Source: Polyporus tsugae
Taxonomy: Eukaryota; Basidiomycota; Agaricomycetes; Polyporales; Polyporaceae
DNA length: 64,000 nucleotides
Reading direction: 5' to 3'
Assembly (NCBI GenBank): GCA_024305745.1
Contig: JAHRBS010000012.1
Span: 2,671,001-2,735,000 of the forward strand
The notes below the pieces were generated by a model. The model worked only from the letters and a program-made list of their open reading frames with translations, searched no databases and was not told where the DNA came from. Shown piece by piece: positions 13,601-24,265 of the stretch (its first letter is position 1; every line of letters starts with the position of its first letter). Both the position numbers and the translations under genes were made by a program.

Positions 13601-14301
13601 ACGACGAATACGGGACTCCGCTCGCCTACACACCTCCCACGTCTCGCACTCCTATACCGGATGGTTCACCACAAACAACTGCACCTCTGATGGCTGGAGA
13701 GTCACCTCGACCTGACAAGCTCGAGGAGGGATTGTTCCAGCGGACACGCTCGCCTGCTTCCTCACCCATTCCCTCTCCTAGAGCGCAGTACACCGCTAGC
13801 CCAGCATCGCAAAGACTCTCCTACTACTCCGTCTCCAACATCCCCTCGCCCTCACCTCTACCTGAATCGAACCGATACCACCATTATACCCGCAGCCAAT
13901 ACGGCGACACGGAGCCACCCATGTCCGCAGTGTCCCACTCTTCCGTCTCCTACAACCAACCTCCATCCTCCTCCACGCATCTGTCACCACCACCGTCCGC
14001 ATCGCTGCAAGTTCCTGGACAGCGATCACCCCGCGCGACATCACCGGTGGAGCAGTACGAGATGCGCATACGATCACCACCACAAGAACAATGGGCCACC
14101 CATCCCGGCGAGCCACCTCTGTCGGCGCGCGCCATGCACACGCCCATGGCTACGGAGGACTCGTTCTCGACTGCAATTGACGAGCACGACGCGAACGACG
14201 CCTACGATGGGTACACGCCGACGGCGACGCACCCTTCACACCAGCAAGAGGAGTCGTGGCGGAATAGTACATACTCGTACTCGGGTGCTCACGCGATATA
14301 A
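7700..14301 (+). CDS. DNF1: P4-type phospholipid-translocating ATPase (Dnf1/Dnf2 class)
   Basis: Twelve exons (7700-8063, 8114-8165, 9344-9384, 9437-10631, 10690-11825, 11890-11919, 11990-12306, 12369-12602, 12656-12788, 12841-13123, 13178-13347, 13397-14301) give 1619 residues. P4 hallmarks are visible: [34 protein letters not shown], the DGET actuator loop near residue 386, PISLY in membrane helix 4, the phosphorylated Asp in DKTGTLTQN near residue 615, and GDGANDV near residue 1059. Tail motifs such as QLYIRGIQG and [22 protein letters not shown] follow. The N-terminal VYINMPLP and EVNN stretches fit the Dnf1/Dnf2 class, which flips phosphatidylcholine and phosphatidylethanolamine to the cytosolic leaflet, usually with a Cdc50/Lem3 subunit. 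The last 250 residues are Ser/Pro/His-rich and probably disordered. The second intron is exceptional (1178 bp) while all the others are 49-70 bp. Confidence 0.95.
8166..9343 (+). other. Exceptionally long intron inside the flippase gene
   Basis: The donor GTGAGT at 8166 and the acceptor CAG ending at 9343 join the codons of [14 protein letters not shown] in frame, so this 1178-bp segment is intronic. The downstream exon (9344-9384) is only 41 bp. The intron contains the motif GTTCATTTCT three times (near 8721, 8751 and 9026). It holds no recognisable protein and no terminal inverted repeat that I can see. Confidence 0.8.
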
Positions 14302-15373
14302 CCTGAGGTGCCCGACGAGATGTGTGTTCTGTCGCCGTCGTCGTCGTGTTGTGTGGTTGTTGCTACCTGCTCTGTGTGACATATTAGTACGCGTGTTGCT
14401 ACCACTAGCTCTTTTCCCTGGATCCCACATCCCACCCATCCGTACAATGTACCTCCGAGGTGAGGCGCGCCGTATTGGGTTCACGATGCGTCTGCCTGCT
14501 TGCGTTTGCGTTGACTACTGTCGGACCGTTTTCTCTTTTCGAACTCCTTTCCTTGACTGTTTTATTTTTTCGCTTTATTTATAGTTGCTTGTATTGCGCA
14601 TGCTTTCGATTCGATCGTTAACGTTCACCCGCTCGTGTTACAAGTTACGTATATACAACTTGCCCGCTTCGAATTCGCTCGTCCTCTCGTTGAAGCGTTC
14701 ACGGGGTGGAGGCTCCCTTCCTTGGATCTTTTCTAGAAGTAGGACATCATTAACGTGACTTATCTGCATAATGACAGTAGTAGCAATGTACATACCCTTT
14801 CGAGAGAGAGAAGCACCTCCGCTCGCGCAGGAGAAACTCGAAAGGTGTTGAACAGGCGTAAGCAAACTGAGAGAAGTTAGCCGCCAGCTACGTTGTTCTT
14901 GGAGGTGAGCTTGCACTACTTGAACATGTGGCCACGCATGCGGAGCATAGGACGCCATCTTAAGCTGAGGTACCAGGAAAGTCTTCCACCATACTGTAGT
15001 CTTTACTTACTTGGATGAAACAAGTGGTAGGTGCCACTACCATAACGGATTGGATGAGGTCCACGTGTCCATCTTCTGTCCAAACTAGGTTCCGTTGGGT
15101 GAACAGCCTTGTGGTCCCGAGACGCGAAGCAATGTCGGGCGAGTCATCGTCTGGCAGGAACTGGCTGCCCAGGGCCCGGACTCTTCGGCATTTGAGCAAC
15201 GTCTCCATTCGCTGTTCTTGCAGTAGCGCCGTGCACGTGTGCCCTTATAAGTATCCTCACATCTTTCCACAGGGCGCTGTTTACCATATCCTCTCCCGTC
15301 CGTCCCCCTACTCCGCCTCCCTCAGCAGCAGCGTAAGATCCCGAGAGAATAGCCTCAGTAGACCTCATTCAAG
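14302..15373. other. Intergenic region flippase / metacaspase
   Basis: The left part is T-rich 3' flank of the flippase. The right part is the putative metacaspase promoter, with a TATAAG-like element near 15246, about 125 bp before the chosen ATG. Minus-strand frames here have no family features. Confidence 0.5.
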
Positions 15374-17945
15374 ATGATGTGGGATTTCAGCGGAGGTGCA
15401 AGTAATGTGCAGAGTTCCCCTACCTACTACCCAATCTCGGAACAGAGGTCCCGTGGGCTACCACCAGCGCCGTCGTAGGTGTTCTCTCCATTCTGGCGAC
15501 GCATGCTCGGCTAAAGGTTCTCTTATATAGGTTCCCGTCTCCGTCAGTACTCCTCCCCCCATCCGCGCACGCTGCCACCGTCTTGTACTAATGTGCGCCC
15601 CGTATTTCTGGGTTAGTCCAGTCAGTCCGGCGGGCTACGGTTATCCGTCATCTGCGCCCGCCCCCGCGCCGTTCATGCCCATCGGTGGTCCTGTTCAGGA
15701 TAGGCACGCCAGTTACGCAAGCACCTTCCGCTCCGTTTCGTACGTTGCCCAATTACGCTCTTTTGCACGTTGTTTTCTGATGAAATTTCACCTAACAGAT
15801 ATCCAAACAACTCAGGGTGCGTGCAGATCAGATATCCAAATCGCAAACATAGAGCGCTGATTCCCTTGTCTTAGGCCTTGGATTGCCCCGAATGGCCCCA
15901 GCCCCGCTCCCATCCCACGGGAGCCCGTAGCTGCAACTTCCACCTACCACGTTCACACGCACTATAGCAGCCACCGCCGCCATTCTCACTCGCATATCCA
16001 CAGTCACAGCCATTCACCTTCTCCCAGACCTGTCGTTGTGCAGCACCACAACAGCAGGCCGCCACAGGTGGTCGTACATCACAGCAGCGGCCAGACCCCG
16101 AATGTCGTTGTGCACCACAGCAGCGGGCAACAGAAGGTACCCAGTACGTTTGGATTTCTCGGTGGCACATATCCACCCACTGATGACGGTGGTGCGAACT
16201 TGGGGAACATAGAGCCACTTCGACCACTTCTGGACCCTACCGTCCATCATCTGATCCCAACCACCTCTGCCGGGAAGAGCAAGCCTCACTTTTTCCAGTA
16301 CTCGAAATGTACGGGAAGGAGGAAGGCGCTTTGTGTGCGTCCATTTGACGCATTCATCCACGCCAAGGATCCTCTGACTTCCTCGTCGGCGTTAGATCGG
16401 CATTAACTACAAGGGCATGCCCAACGAGCTCTATGGCTGCATCAACGACGCGCGGAACGTCCAACGTTTCCTCCTCGGTCCGTCTTTCTCTGCATTCTTT
16501 TCGCAGAACACGGTCGCTCAAGCCGAGATTGCACAGGTCATGGCTATAAGCACGACGACATCAAGGTGCTCACCGACGATGCGACGGACCCCAGGCTTCG
16601 TCCGACGAAGGTCAACATCCTCGATGCGATGCATTGGCTCGTCCACGGCGCGCAACCGCACGACTCGCTGTTCTTCCATTGTGAGTCATTCACATCGCCC
16701 GCCGTTCTCTACGGCTGACCGTGGAACAGACTCCGGGCATGGCGGCCAGGTCAAGGACACAGACGGCGACGAAGTGGACGGGTTCGACGAAGGTCTGTCG
16801 TTCAACTGCTTGCATCCTCGGAATCAGAGTGTTTACCGGGAGGCCCACACGACCAGTCATCTTCCCCTTGGACTTCAAGAGGGCTGGGCACATCGTCGAC
16901 GATGTGGGTCTGGCACATCTTCGCACCTCGAACTCCATCTTCTGACCTATCGAGCCTGTGCAGCTCATGAACACAATCATAGTGCAGAAGCTTCCCTCCG
17001 GGTGCCGCCTCACTGTGAGTTTGAGTTTCGGCATGAAGCCGTCTTGGCCTTGGCCTTGGCGGAAGTTCTGACGCTGACGTTTCAATGACTCCCTCCAGGC
17101 GCTGTTTGACGTACGTCCGATGGTCCTCGTCCAGGCGTGGCGTTCCGACGCTGACTCCTCTTCCGCAGTCCTGCCACTCCGGGTCTGTCCTTGGTAAGTA
17201 TTTGCTCGTCCATGGTCCGCCCGAAACCCCAGAGAGATACTAACGCCGAATTGCAGACCTCCCTTACTTGGTACGCTCTTTTCCCTCCCGACCCAGCGGA
17301 CGTTCAGTCTCACGCGCACGTTTTACTACGCACAGTACTCGTCCGACGGCAAAGAGAAGGGGAGCCAGGTGAGCAGGAGGTGGTTCGAGCGCAAGTCCAC
17401 TCCCGCCGACGTGGTGAGTCTCAGTCTCGCTCTTCCCGACCCGCACGCGGCTGGGCTCGCTGACCCCGTAAGCGCAGATATCCTGGAGCGGGTGCAAGGA
17501 CTCGCAGACGAGCGCTGACACTTGGGAAGCCGGCGTGGCCACGGGCGCCATGAGCTACGTGAGTCACCGTCCTCGTGCCACCCGCATTCCCATGTCCTCC
17601 CGCCTCCGCCTCTGACCGCGACCTTTGTCCGTGTACTATAGGCATTCATGACTTCGTTGAGTAAGTGGACGGCGTGATGCCCGGCTTCCTTCCGTGTCGG
17701 ACACGAACTGACAGCCAGCGCGTGGGGTGTGTGTGTCTCTCTCTCTAGAGCACAACCCGAACCAGACGTACCAGGAGCTGCTCCGCTCCGTCCGGGCGAT
17801 CCTCAAGAGGAAGTACAGCCAGAAGCCGCAGCTGTCGAGTTCCCATCGCATTGTACGTGTTTCACTTTGAACCGTGCGCAGTGTCCGATGTCGTGTCTGA
17901 CATGGAGGTTGCCCCCAGGACACGAACTTGAAATTTATCTTCTAA
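15374..17945 (+). CDS. MCA1: Type I metacaspase with His/Gln/Pro-rich prodomain
   Basis: Seventeen exons were traced (15374-15474, 15548-15739, 15799-15816, 15875-16334, 16396-16477, 16537-16680, 16730-16792, 16857-16903, 16964-17014, 17099-17110, 17169-17193, 17257-17270, 17336-17413, 17478-17558, 17642-17660, 17749-17852, 17919-17945), giving 505 residues. The peptidase C14 part starts at IGINYKGMPNELYGC. The catalytic dyad is His336 in YSGHGG and Cys392 in DSCHSGS; KDTDGDEVDGFDE carries acidic residues typical of calcium-dependent fungal metacaspases. These enzymes cut after Arg or Lys and act in proteostasis and stress-induced cell death. The prodomain is rich in Pro, His and Ser and contains a short tandem duplication, VVVHHSSGQ twice. 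Several exons are tiny (12, 14, 18 and 19 nt). The catalytic part is secure; the first two exons and the start are less certain, and an alternative in-frame ATG lies at 15591. Confidence 0.88.
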
Positions 17946-17966
17946 TTCTAATTCTAATTCTAATGA
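17940..17966 (+). repeat. TAATTC hexanucleotide microsatellite at the metacaspase stop codon
   Basis: The unit TAATTC or a rotation of it is repeated about four times. The first TAA of the array is the metacaspase stop codon (17943-17945), so slippage here changes the 3' untranslated region and could affect the stop. Confidence 0.85.
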
Positions 17967-18720
17967 CTGTTGTCGCCTCAAGTTTTGAATGGTCGTGTCA
18001 TGTCATGTCATGTAACGTACGTGAAGGGCCAATGGACCCATCGTTAACGTTGTACCATGTGTACCCGTAAAACTTGTAACTGTAACGATGTGTTGTAGGC
18101 GTGAATCTCCGTTGAATTTATATGCTCAGGCTCGGCTTCATACGATATACTGGTGCATCAACTTGATCGTTGAGCATCGACAAGTGACATGTCCCACGCG
18201 AAAGTGTTGGTCGGAAGGTTGATGACTTGGTAATTGTCACTTTGAGCCAGCTACGACGAGGTTGGGGGACCTCAGGGCAACTTGCCCTTGGGTCTGCTGA
18301 CGTCGTTATAGTATCTACAGCGAAGAAGCTTGAGAAGCCTCGTCCCATTGTTATCAGTCTGGCAAATGATCCTTTCGGCCGCCAAGGACAATGCGGTAGC
18401 TTTGACCACCCCAGAGCGTGGTCTTTGGGAGCGACGTTGATATTCGCGGAGGAGCGGTTACCGGTAGAACCAGAACACACTGGTATATTGCGTTTGGCTG
18501 ACCGTGGCAAACGTGGCATGAGGGACAAGGTACACGAGGGACGACCTAGAGCGTACAAACAATATGCTGACTAGACGTAGTAGCCATAACCGTTGCTCGG
18601 AGAACGTGAGCTTCCCCATTACAACAAAGAGAAACAGGCAACCCCCTCCCCCCAAACCGCCTCGATTTCGCGCAGACGGCACGGCCGGCGCGTTCTTCCA
18701 ACACTGCAACCACGCGCCAT
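17967..18720. other. Convergent intergenic region
   Basis: This lies between the 3' ends of the metacaspase (+) and the unrecognised minus-strand gene. A 146-codon minus-strand frame (18118-18558) has no family motif and no splice context. I see no gene. Confidence 0.45.
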
Positions 18721-20021
18721 TCAGTCCAAGCTGGTCAAGTTGCCAGCCTGAGCGGAGGCAGGAACCAAGCCTTGGTTGGTCGAGTTCGTCGGGTTCTTGT
18801 AGAAGATCAGGCCCGACAATCCGTCTGCCCGTGTGGAGTGCGGCAGATCATGCCATGTACATGTACATCATCAGCCTGCGAAGCTCGGCCTCCCAAAATG
18901 AGGAAGGAATCAGGAATAGACTGCACGCACAGTGGGTCGTGTTCTGCGCGAAGCTCCCCAGCGCGAGGACGTCTGAGACCCAGAACGGGTTGCCCTGGCC
19001 CCCTTTCCCGAACGGCTGCCATGTCAGTCACGTCCGAGCCGCGGAGAGACCGGTACCGTCAACGCTCGTGAAACTTGAACAGAACACCGCAGATGGGGAA
19101 GTGAAACGTCCGGCTGGACCGGGGACTTACGCCGACGGTGCGAGACGTGTCTGTGGTCGTGTCGAAGACGACGAAGGCGATGTCGGTCACCATGTCGCGT
19201 TTGTAGGTGGTGTGGTACCCCTCGCGCCCGTAGACGGCGGCGAGGACCTCGTTCGCTGCGTGGCGATGACGATGCATCAGACACTGCGAGCAAGTACTGC
19301 ATTCCCACTCGGGATCCTGGGGTGTCGGCGGTGCAGGTGCTTACCCCCAAAGGAAACGACAGCGCTTGGCGGGTTGAAGGCGCTGCCGTGTTGCACGACG
19401 GCTGTGTTTCCGCCCTCGAGCTGGTAGGTAACGCTCACTCCATCGACCTGGTTGAGCAGTCGTGAATTAATAGAGGATAGACACGAGAATCGGCGCTAGA
19501 GTGATAGACACACGATCGTGCCGCTGGAAACAGCGATCTGGTGGATAGGGTGGGTGGTGTTGAGGATGCTGTGCGCTGTCATCCGACTGTGTCAACTTCT
19601 CGGTACGCAGGCTACGATTCAAGCGGATACTACCGTACCAGCGTCGTTGAGCATGAACTTGCCTAAATGTCAACGTGTGAGTGGGTGGGACGCATCGGCG
19701 ATGGAGGATTCCAGTGGAGATGAACTAACCATCGTGGTTCATGTAGAAGACGTCGCTGAAGTGGGAGCCGGGGGTCGCCCCACCAATGAGAGAAGTCACG
19801 CCGTAGTTCTGCATGGTCGAGATAGCGAAGCAGGGGATATCGGGACTCTGAGGCCTGAGGTCTGTGCCACCACGGTGCCTACCTTTTTATCTGTGCGAGC
19901 GTGAACTCTTCGCCTGTCCCGGGGCCAAGCTTGAAATGGGATCGCGCCATCGTGTCTGCCAGTGCCACCGGGGGTTCTGACTGGGAGCTGTGTGGCCATG
20001 CCTCCAACTTGTTGAGACATT
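18721..20021 (-). CDS. Unrecognised multi-exon protein, 5' end unresolved
   Basis: Eight minus-strand exons with frame-consistent junctions can be traced: 20021-19883, 19854-19730, 19662-19634, 19447-19345, 19255-19131, 19015-18931 and 18824-18721, with the first being a minimal estimate that may itself be one of two exons. They read into one protein of about 236 residues ending at a TGA at 18721-18723. Recognisable segments are ADTMARSHFKLGPGTGEEFT, NYGVTSLIGGATPGSHFSDV, FYMNHDGKFMLNDAG, GVSVTYQLEGGNTAVVQHGS, GREGYHTTYKRDMVTDIAFV, GGQGNPFWVSDVLALGSF and LSGLIFYKNPTN. NTT and NLT sequons and the aromatic, glycine-rich composition suggest a folded, perhaps secreted protein. I do not recognise the family. 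No signal peptide or start codon could be joined convincingly, so the gene may have lost its 5' part; an rna14 fragment lies just beyond. Confidence 0.5.
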
Positions 20022-20648
20022 CTGCGAAAGTGCTGGGCGATCATTTTCTCGGTCCTATGGAAGGTATTCTGACGCTGAGTAGGGAAGGATGGTGGTTGAG
20101 TACGGAGAATTGGCATCGGCAATCGAGTGTCTAGGTTTCCCGGTGGCGGATCAAGCAGCGGAAGATGACACACAGATTCGTTGTATGGCGAAGTGAAATA
20201 AAGCACGCTGATTCGGACTCCATTGCAGTCTCGCAGGATGCGCAAGGTCACAGAACCGGATAGCCGGCTCGGATAGTAGCACGGAAGTGGATTCGGCTCC
20301 AGATGGCGTTCGAAGAGATGGACGAAGTCCCCTATGAGCTGCTAAGTACCGTTTGTACTCGCCACCAGCCCACTGTACGCAATATGCCGTGAGGATATGC
20401 CACGGTCCAAGGGCTGCAGTGCTTACGAAGTTGGACCCCGAAGGACGATCGACGTATGAGCTATGTATGTTGAAGGTCCGTGGCAGTCCGAAGGTCGGAT
20501 CCAAGCGATGATCGATGATTCCGTGATAGACTCGAACCCACTCGTTAGAACGCCATCAAAGACCTGCCTTTTGGGAGGAGCGGAGTGTGAAAAGGCAGGT
20601 GAGACGATCCAAAATTCGTGCACCCTCGTACTGAACCGTAACTTCTGC

Positions 20649-20924
20649 AGTTTCGTGCTGAACTTCGCATACGCCGAAGCACTTGAGCTGCAAGGTAACT
20701 TCACGGAAGTGCACGCCACGTTTGACAAGTTACTCGAAACGCTGCGCAAAGACCTCGAGGCACTCGAGAGCAGGGTGAATTCGTCGAACTCATCCAACGG
20801 CAGTATCGGCTCCCAGCAGCAGAGTCAGTCGCAAAATAACGGCACATCAGATACAGTCGCCTCGCATCAAGGCCCGACGTCGAATCACTCGTCGTTCAAC
20901 ACACAGTCTTCGGACGATACTAAG
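20649..20924 (+). pseudogene. Isolated fragment of an rna14/CstF-77-type gene
   Basis: The frame from 20649 to 20924 encodes a segment beginning SFVLNFAYAEALELQGNF and continuing through TFDKLLETLRKDLEALESRV into an Asn/Ser/Gln-rich linker. I recognise this as an internal piece of the HAT-repeat mRNA 3'-end-processing protein Rna14/CstF-77. A CAG directly precedes the TTT codon region, as if the fragment began at an exon border. Sequence upstream and downstream in the same frame does not continue the HAT domain, and no other part of the gene is present in the window. It therefore looks like a stranded exon or duplicated fragment, not a functional gene. Confidence 0.65.
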
Positions 20925-22628
20925 GGATGGGAGCAGTCGGGGCCGTCGCGTCTTCCCAGACCCGTTGGCCTTCCCTCTCGACTGCTCTGCGTCTCACTCG
21001 CCGGGAAGGGAGGAGCGAAGCATCTGGTGCATGACTGGCCATGGAAGAGGCTACGTACATTGTACAACATGTGGACTCACCTCGACAAAATATTCTAGTC
21101 AACCACTCGCCGAAAGCAAAGCAGCATACTGCATATCATACATCGAGTAGGCCACTACATGCGACACGGGCTCCACAAGGTCGAAGTCCGACTTGAGAGA
21201 TCTACGGCTGGCGCGCGGATCGATGGTACGGAGAGCACGAGTCATAAGCCGGGTCGACTCGTATCGGAGGAGCGCGAGTTTCAGGCGCAGGATGGGCGGG
21301 GAAGAGCATTTCTTCTTCGACTTTCCACCCTTCTTTCCCTGCTTTAGCTTTCTGGCCTGCTCATGATACCGTCCACAGCGCGGGATGACGAGGAGAGAAT
21401 GTCGATAGTGGGTATCTCACCAAGGACCTTGCCAACCTTCTCGCTGGACTTCTTCGAATTCGGGACTGGCCTGTGCTGCTCGGGTTAGAGCTTACCCAGG
21501 CCCGAAGCTGCGGGCACGATGGGCGAGCCACTCGGAGGTCTTGTTGAACATGTTAGAATTTAGAAACAGGTTTTGAAGGGTGTGAAGAAAATTTAATGGA
21601 AAAGCAGAGGAATTCGAATGGGCAAAGAGAAAAATACTTAAGTACATTGGGACGAGCACATCGCGAAGTTGGCGCCGGATCTAGTCGATATGTTAGATCT
21701 TGGTTAGCTCTCAACTCGATCTCAGCTCATGACATCGCTTTGAGTCTGACTGTCTCTCGCCCTCTTGATCTTGTCATGGCTCTGGCTGCTCTGTGGCTCA
21801 GGGTTTAGTCTCCGTGTAGCATGAGGCGTCATACATATCCCCTACCCATCTACTCCCAACTTCCAAGCTCTCGTGAGGCTCTCAGACAATCATGCTTTGC
21901 GTCTGTGGCAGCCTGCACCCACCTTGGTCAATGGTGGGTAGCATTTACATCATACCGTTCGCAGCGGCGTTCTAACTTCTCTCCCATACTGTAGCGGCAG
22001 CTGAGGCCGAGTCATGGAAGATCCTGTGTTCTCAGGAGTAGCCACGAGGTAGACGTTCTTGGGGTGATCTGGGAATCGACTGATGATTTGTTCAGCTGCT
22101 GCTTTGCGAACATGTCTTTATCTCCTAACCCAGACGACCTCAATCCAGGTAGCACCGCACCTCAGAGGCCCGGCAAGAACAGTCAAAATAGGCTCCCAGT
22201 TTGTCCTGTGATACAGTGACTCCCTTACTGTACGTTTCTCTGCATCCCGCAACCGTACAGAGACTAAAACGAAGTTTACACTGAGAACTGAAGGGAATAT
22301 TGCCTTTGAGACTCGTTCCAAGTCCCCAATGGTTACTTCACTCCAAGCACGCGTGAACACACGCAAGGAGCGATTAGATCATGTATTCAACGTCATGGGG
22401 CCTAAAAGGACCTGGATATCAGCACTTCCTTGATCATTGTTCGTGATTCATTCTCGTCCAGAAGTACTTCAAGAGATGGGATAGCCTGCGCATTCTTCCT
22501 CCAAGCCCGGAGTGTCGCCCACATAAAGGTGCACACGGTGACCTTTCGCCCAAAGTACGTATCCAGTCCGGGAAGATGATCACAGTGTCAAATATCACTT
22601 CGTCGCCCTCGCCGCATGGGCGTACGCG
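20925..22628. other. Intergenic region with no supported gene
   Basis: About 1.7 kb between the rna14 fragment and the second lactonase copy. Frames on both strands are short and without family motifs. A Lys-rich minus-strand stretch near 21310-21345 is not supported by any splice structure. The last 60 bases correspond to the degraded signal-peptide region of the lactonase copy. Confidence 0.45.
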
Positions 22629-24265
22629 ATGACGCCCTCGTCGCTCATCTCGACGAACAGCACCATCCCATCACGAGCTGTGGTGAGTACACGAATGCCA
22701 CACTTAGACCTCCAACTTTGAAGCTCACAAGAATGTTTCCCATTACGGTCGCTGCTACGTTCTCCATCGGCGTCCATCGCCACAACTGATACAGCTCGTC
22801 GATCGCTTCGCGTTCAACGTCCTCGGCGTGAACGGGTCCTTCCGCGAGTCGGCCTTCACCGAGTTTTTCAACCCCACCAACACGACCCCACCGTTCTTCC
22901 AGGTTTTCGACCCGGAGTTCCTCACGATCCTCGGGCCGGACGCGACGATCCGTGCTATCGCTGCGAACTCCGACTTCGCATTCGCGCACAAGGCACCAAT
23001 ATGGGTCCCCGAGATGGACGAGGTGTACTTCGCGAGCCTGGACGGTGCCCCGCTCAGCCACAGCGACATCGACCATAACAACCAGGTGTCGAAGATCAAC
23101 CTGGGCGAGGTCGCGCAAGCAATCGATGCGGCTGGCCCGGGCGTATCGCCCGTGAATGTCAGCTTCACAAAAGTGAGTGCTCCCCTGCGTCGACATCGTG
23201 GCATGATGAGATCTTAGCCTGACAAGTGTGCATCACACGTCGCAGATAGACACTCTCCCCGAGGCCGTGCAAATGACCAACGGCGGGACGGGGTCCCTCT
23301 TTGGGAAGCCTGTGTTTGCCAACTCCGGACGGGGATCTCTACCGCCATCGCTCGTGCTGGTCGACCCTGCGGACCCCAGCAACACGACCGTGCTTCTCGA
23401 CAACTTTTTCGGCCGACAGTTCAACTCTCTGAACGATGTGAAGATCCACCCCAAGACGGGCAAGCTCTTCTTCACGGACGTGATGTACGTACCACCCATC
23501 TCTAGCCGCGTAGACGGGAAGTAACCGCACATCCCAGACACGGATTCTTGAGCAACTTCCGCCCGGCCCCATTACTGCCGAACCAGGTGTACCGGTTTGA
23601 CCCTGTCACTGGCTCTGTACGGGTCGTTGCGGACGGCTTCGATAAATGTAACGGGATCGCGTTCTCTCCCGACGGGAGGACCGCCTTCGTGTATGTAGTA
23701 CCACGCCGTGCCCTCTGCTAAATCTGCGAGACTGATGTTGCGTTGGACGCTGTAGCACAGACACCGGAGTCTTCCAGGGATTCCTGGGAAGCCCTAACCA
23801 GACTGTGACCTCCACCATGTAAGTAAGGGCGCGAGAGCACTGCCAGGCTTTTCTTCCTTGGACTGGCGTGACGTGCTGACTCCTCCACTCTTCCCCTAGC
23901 AGCTACACATACGACGTCGACCCGAAGACCGACGTGTTCACTAATCGCAGAGTGTTCGCGTATGTGGACACCGGCGCTCCGGACGGGATACAGCTCGACG
24001 CGGCAGGGAATGTCTATGCGGGATGTGGGGACGGAGTACAGGCGAGTAACGCACCATGGACGCACAATTGAGCTCCGAGCTGAGCTCTGCGCGTATGCAT
24101 TTGCAGGTCTGGAATCCGGAGGGCACGCTGCTGGGCAAGTTCTTCCTCGGCAAGACGTCCGGGAACCTCGTCTTTGCGGGAGACGGCCGGCTGGTGATCT
24201 TGGCGGAGACTGCCATCTTCTTGGTGGACATCGCAGCCAGGTTTAACAAGGTATCGTTCCCGTGA
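22629..24265 (+). CDS. Second SMP-30/lactonase-like copy, signal peptide lost
   Basis: Seven exons (22629-22682, 22795-23172, 23246-23484, 23538-23690, 23756-23818, 23903-24041, 24107-24265) give 394 residues that follow the copy at 1550-3223 almost motif for motif: NGGTGS, FNSLNDVKIHP, GKLFFTDV, CNGIAFSPDG, TDTG, DGIQLDAAGN and DGRLVILAET. All later introns sit at the same places, including a GC-AG intron starting GCGAGT at 24042. The ATG equivalent to the start of the first copy is at 22576, but from it the frame is shifted and stops at 22630, so the signal sequence is no longer in frame. The model therefore starts at the ATG at 22629 and lacks a secretion signal. It also needs an acceptor shifted into the old exon 2 (CAG at 22792-22794), which skips a second indel. 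It could be a cytosolic variant or a young pseudogene. Confidence 0.6.

Noticed and set aside
15591..15738. ATG at 15591 as the metacaspase start
   Set aside because: It is in frame, but an upstream exon with a Met-rich start and a frame-consistent intron can be joined; kept only as an alternative.
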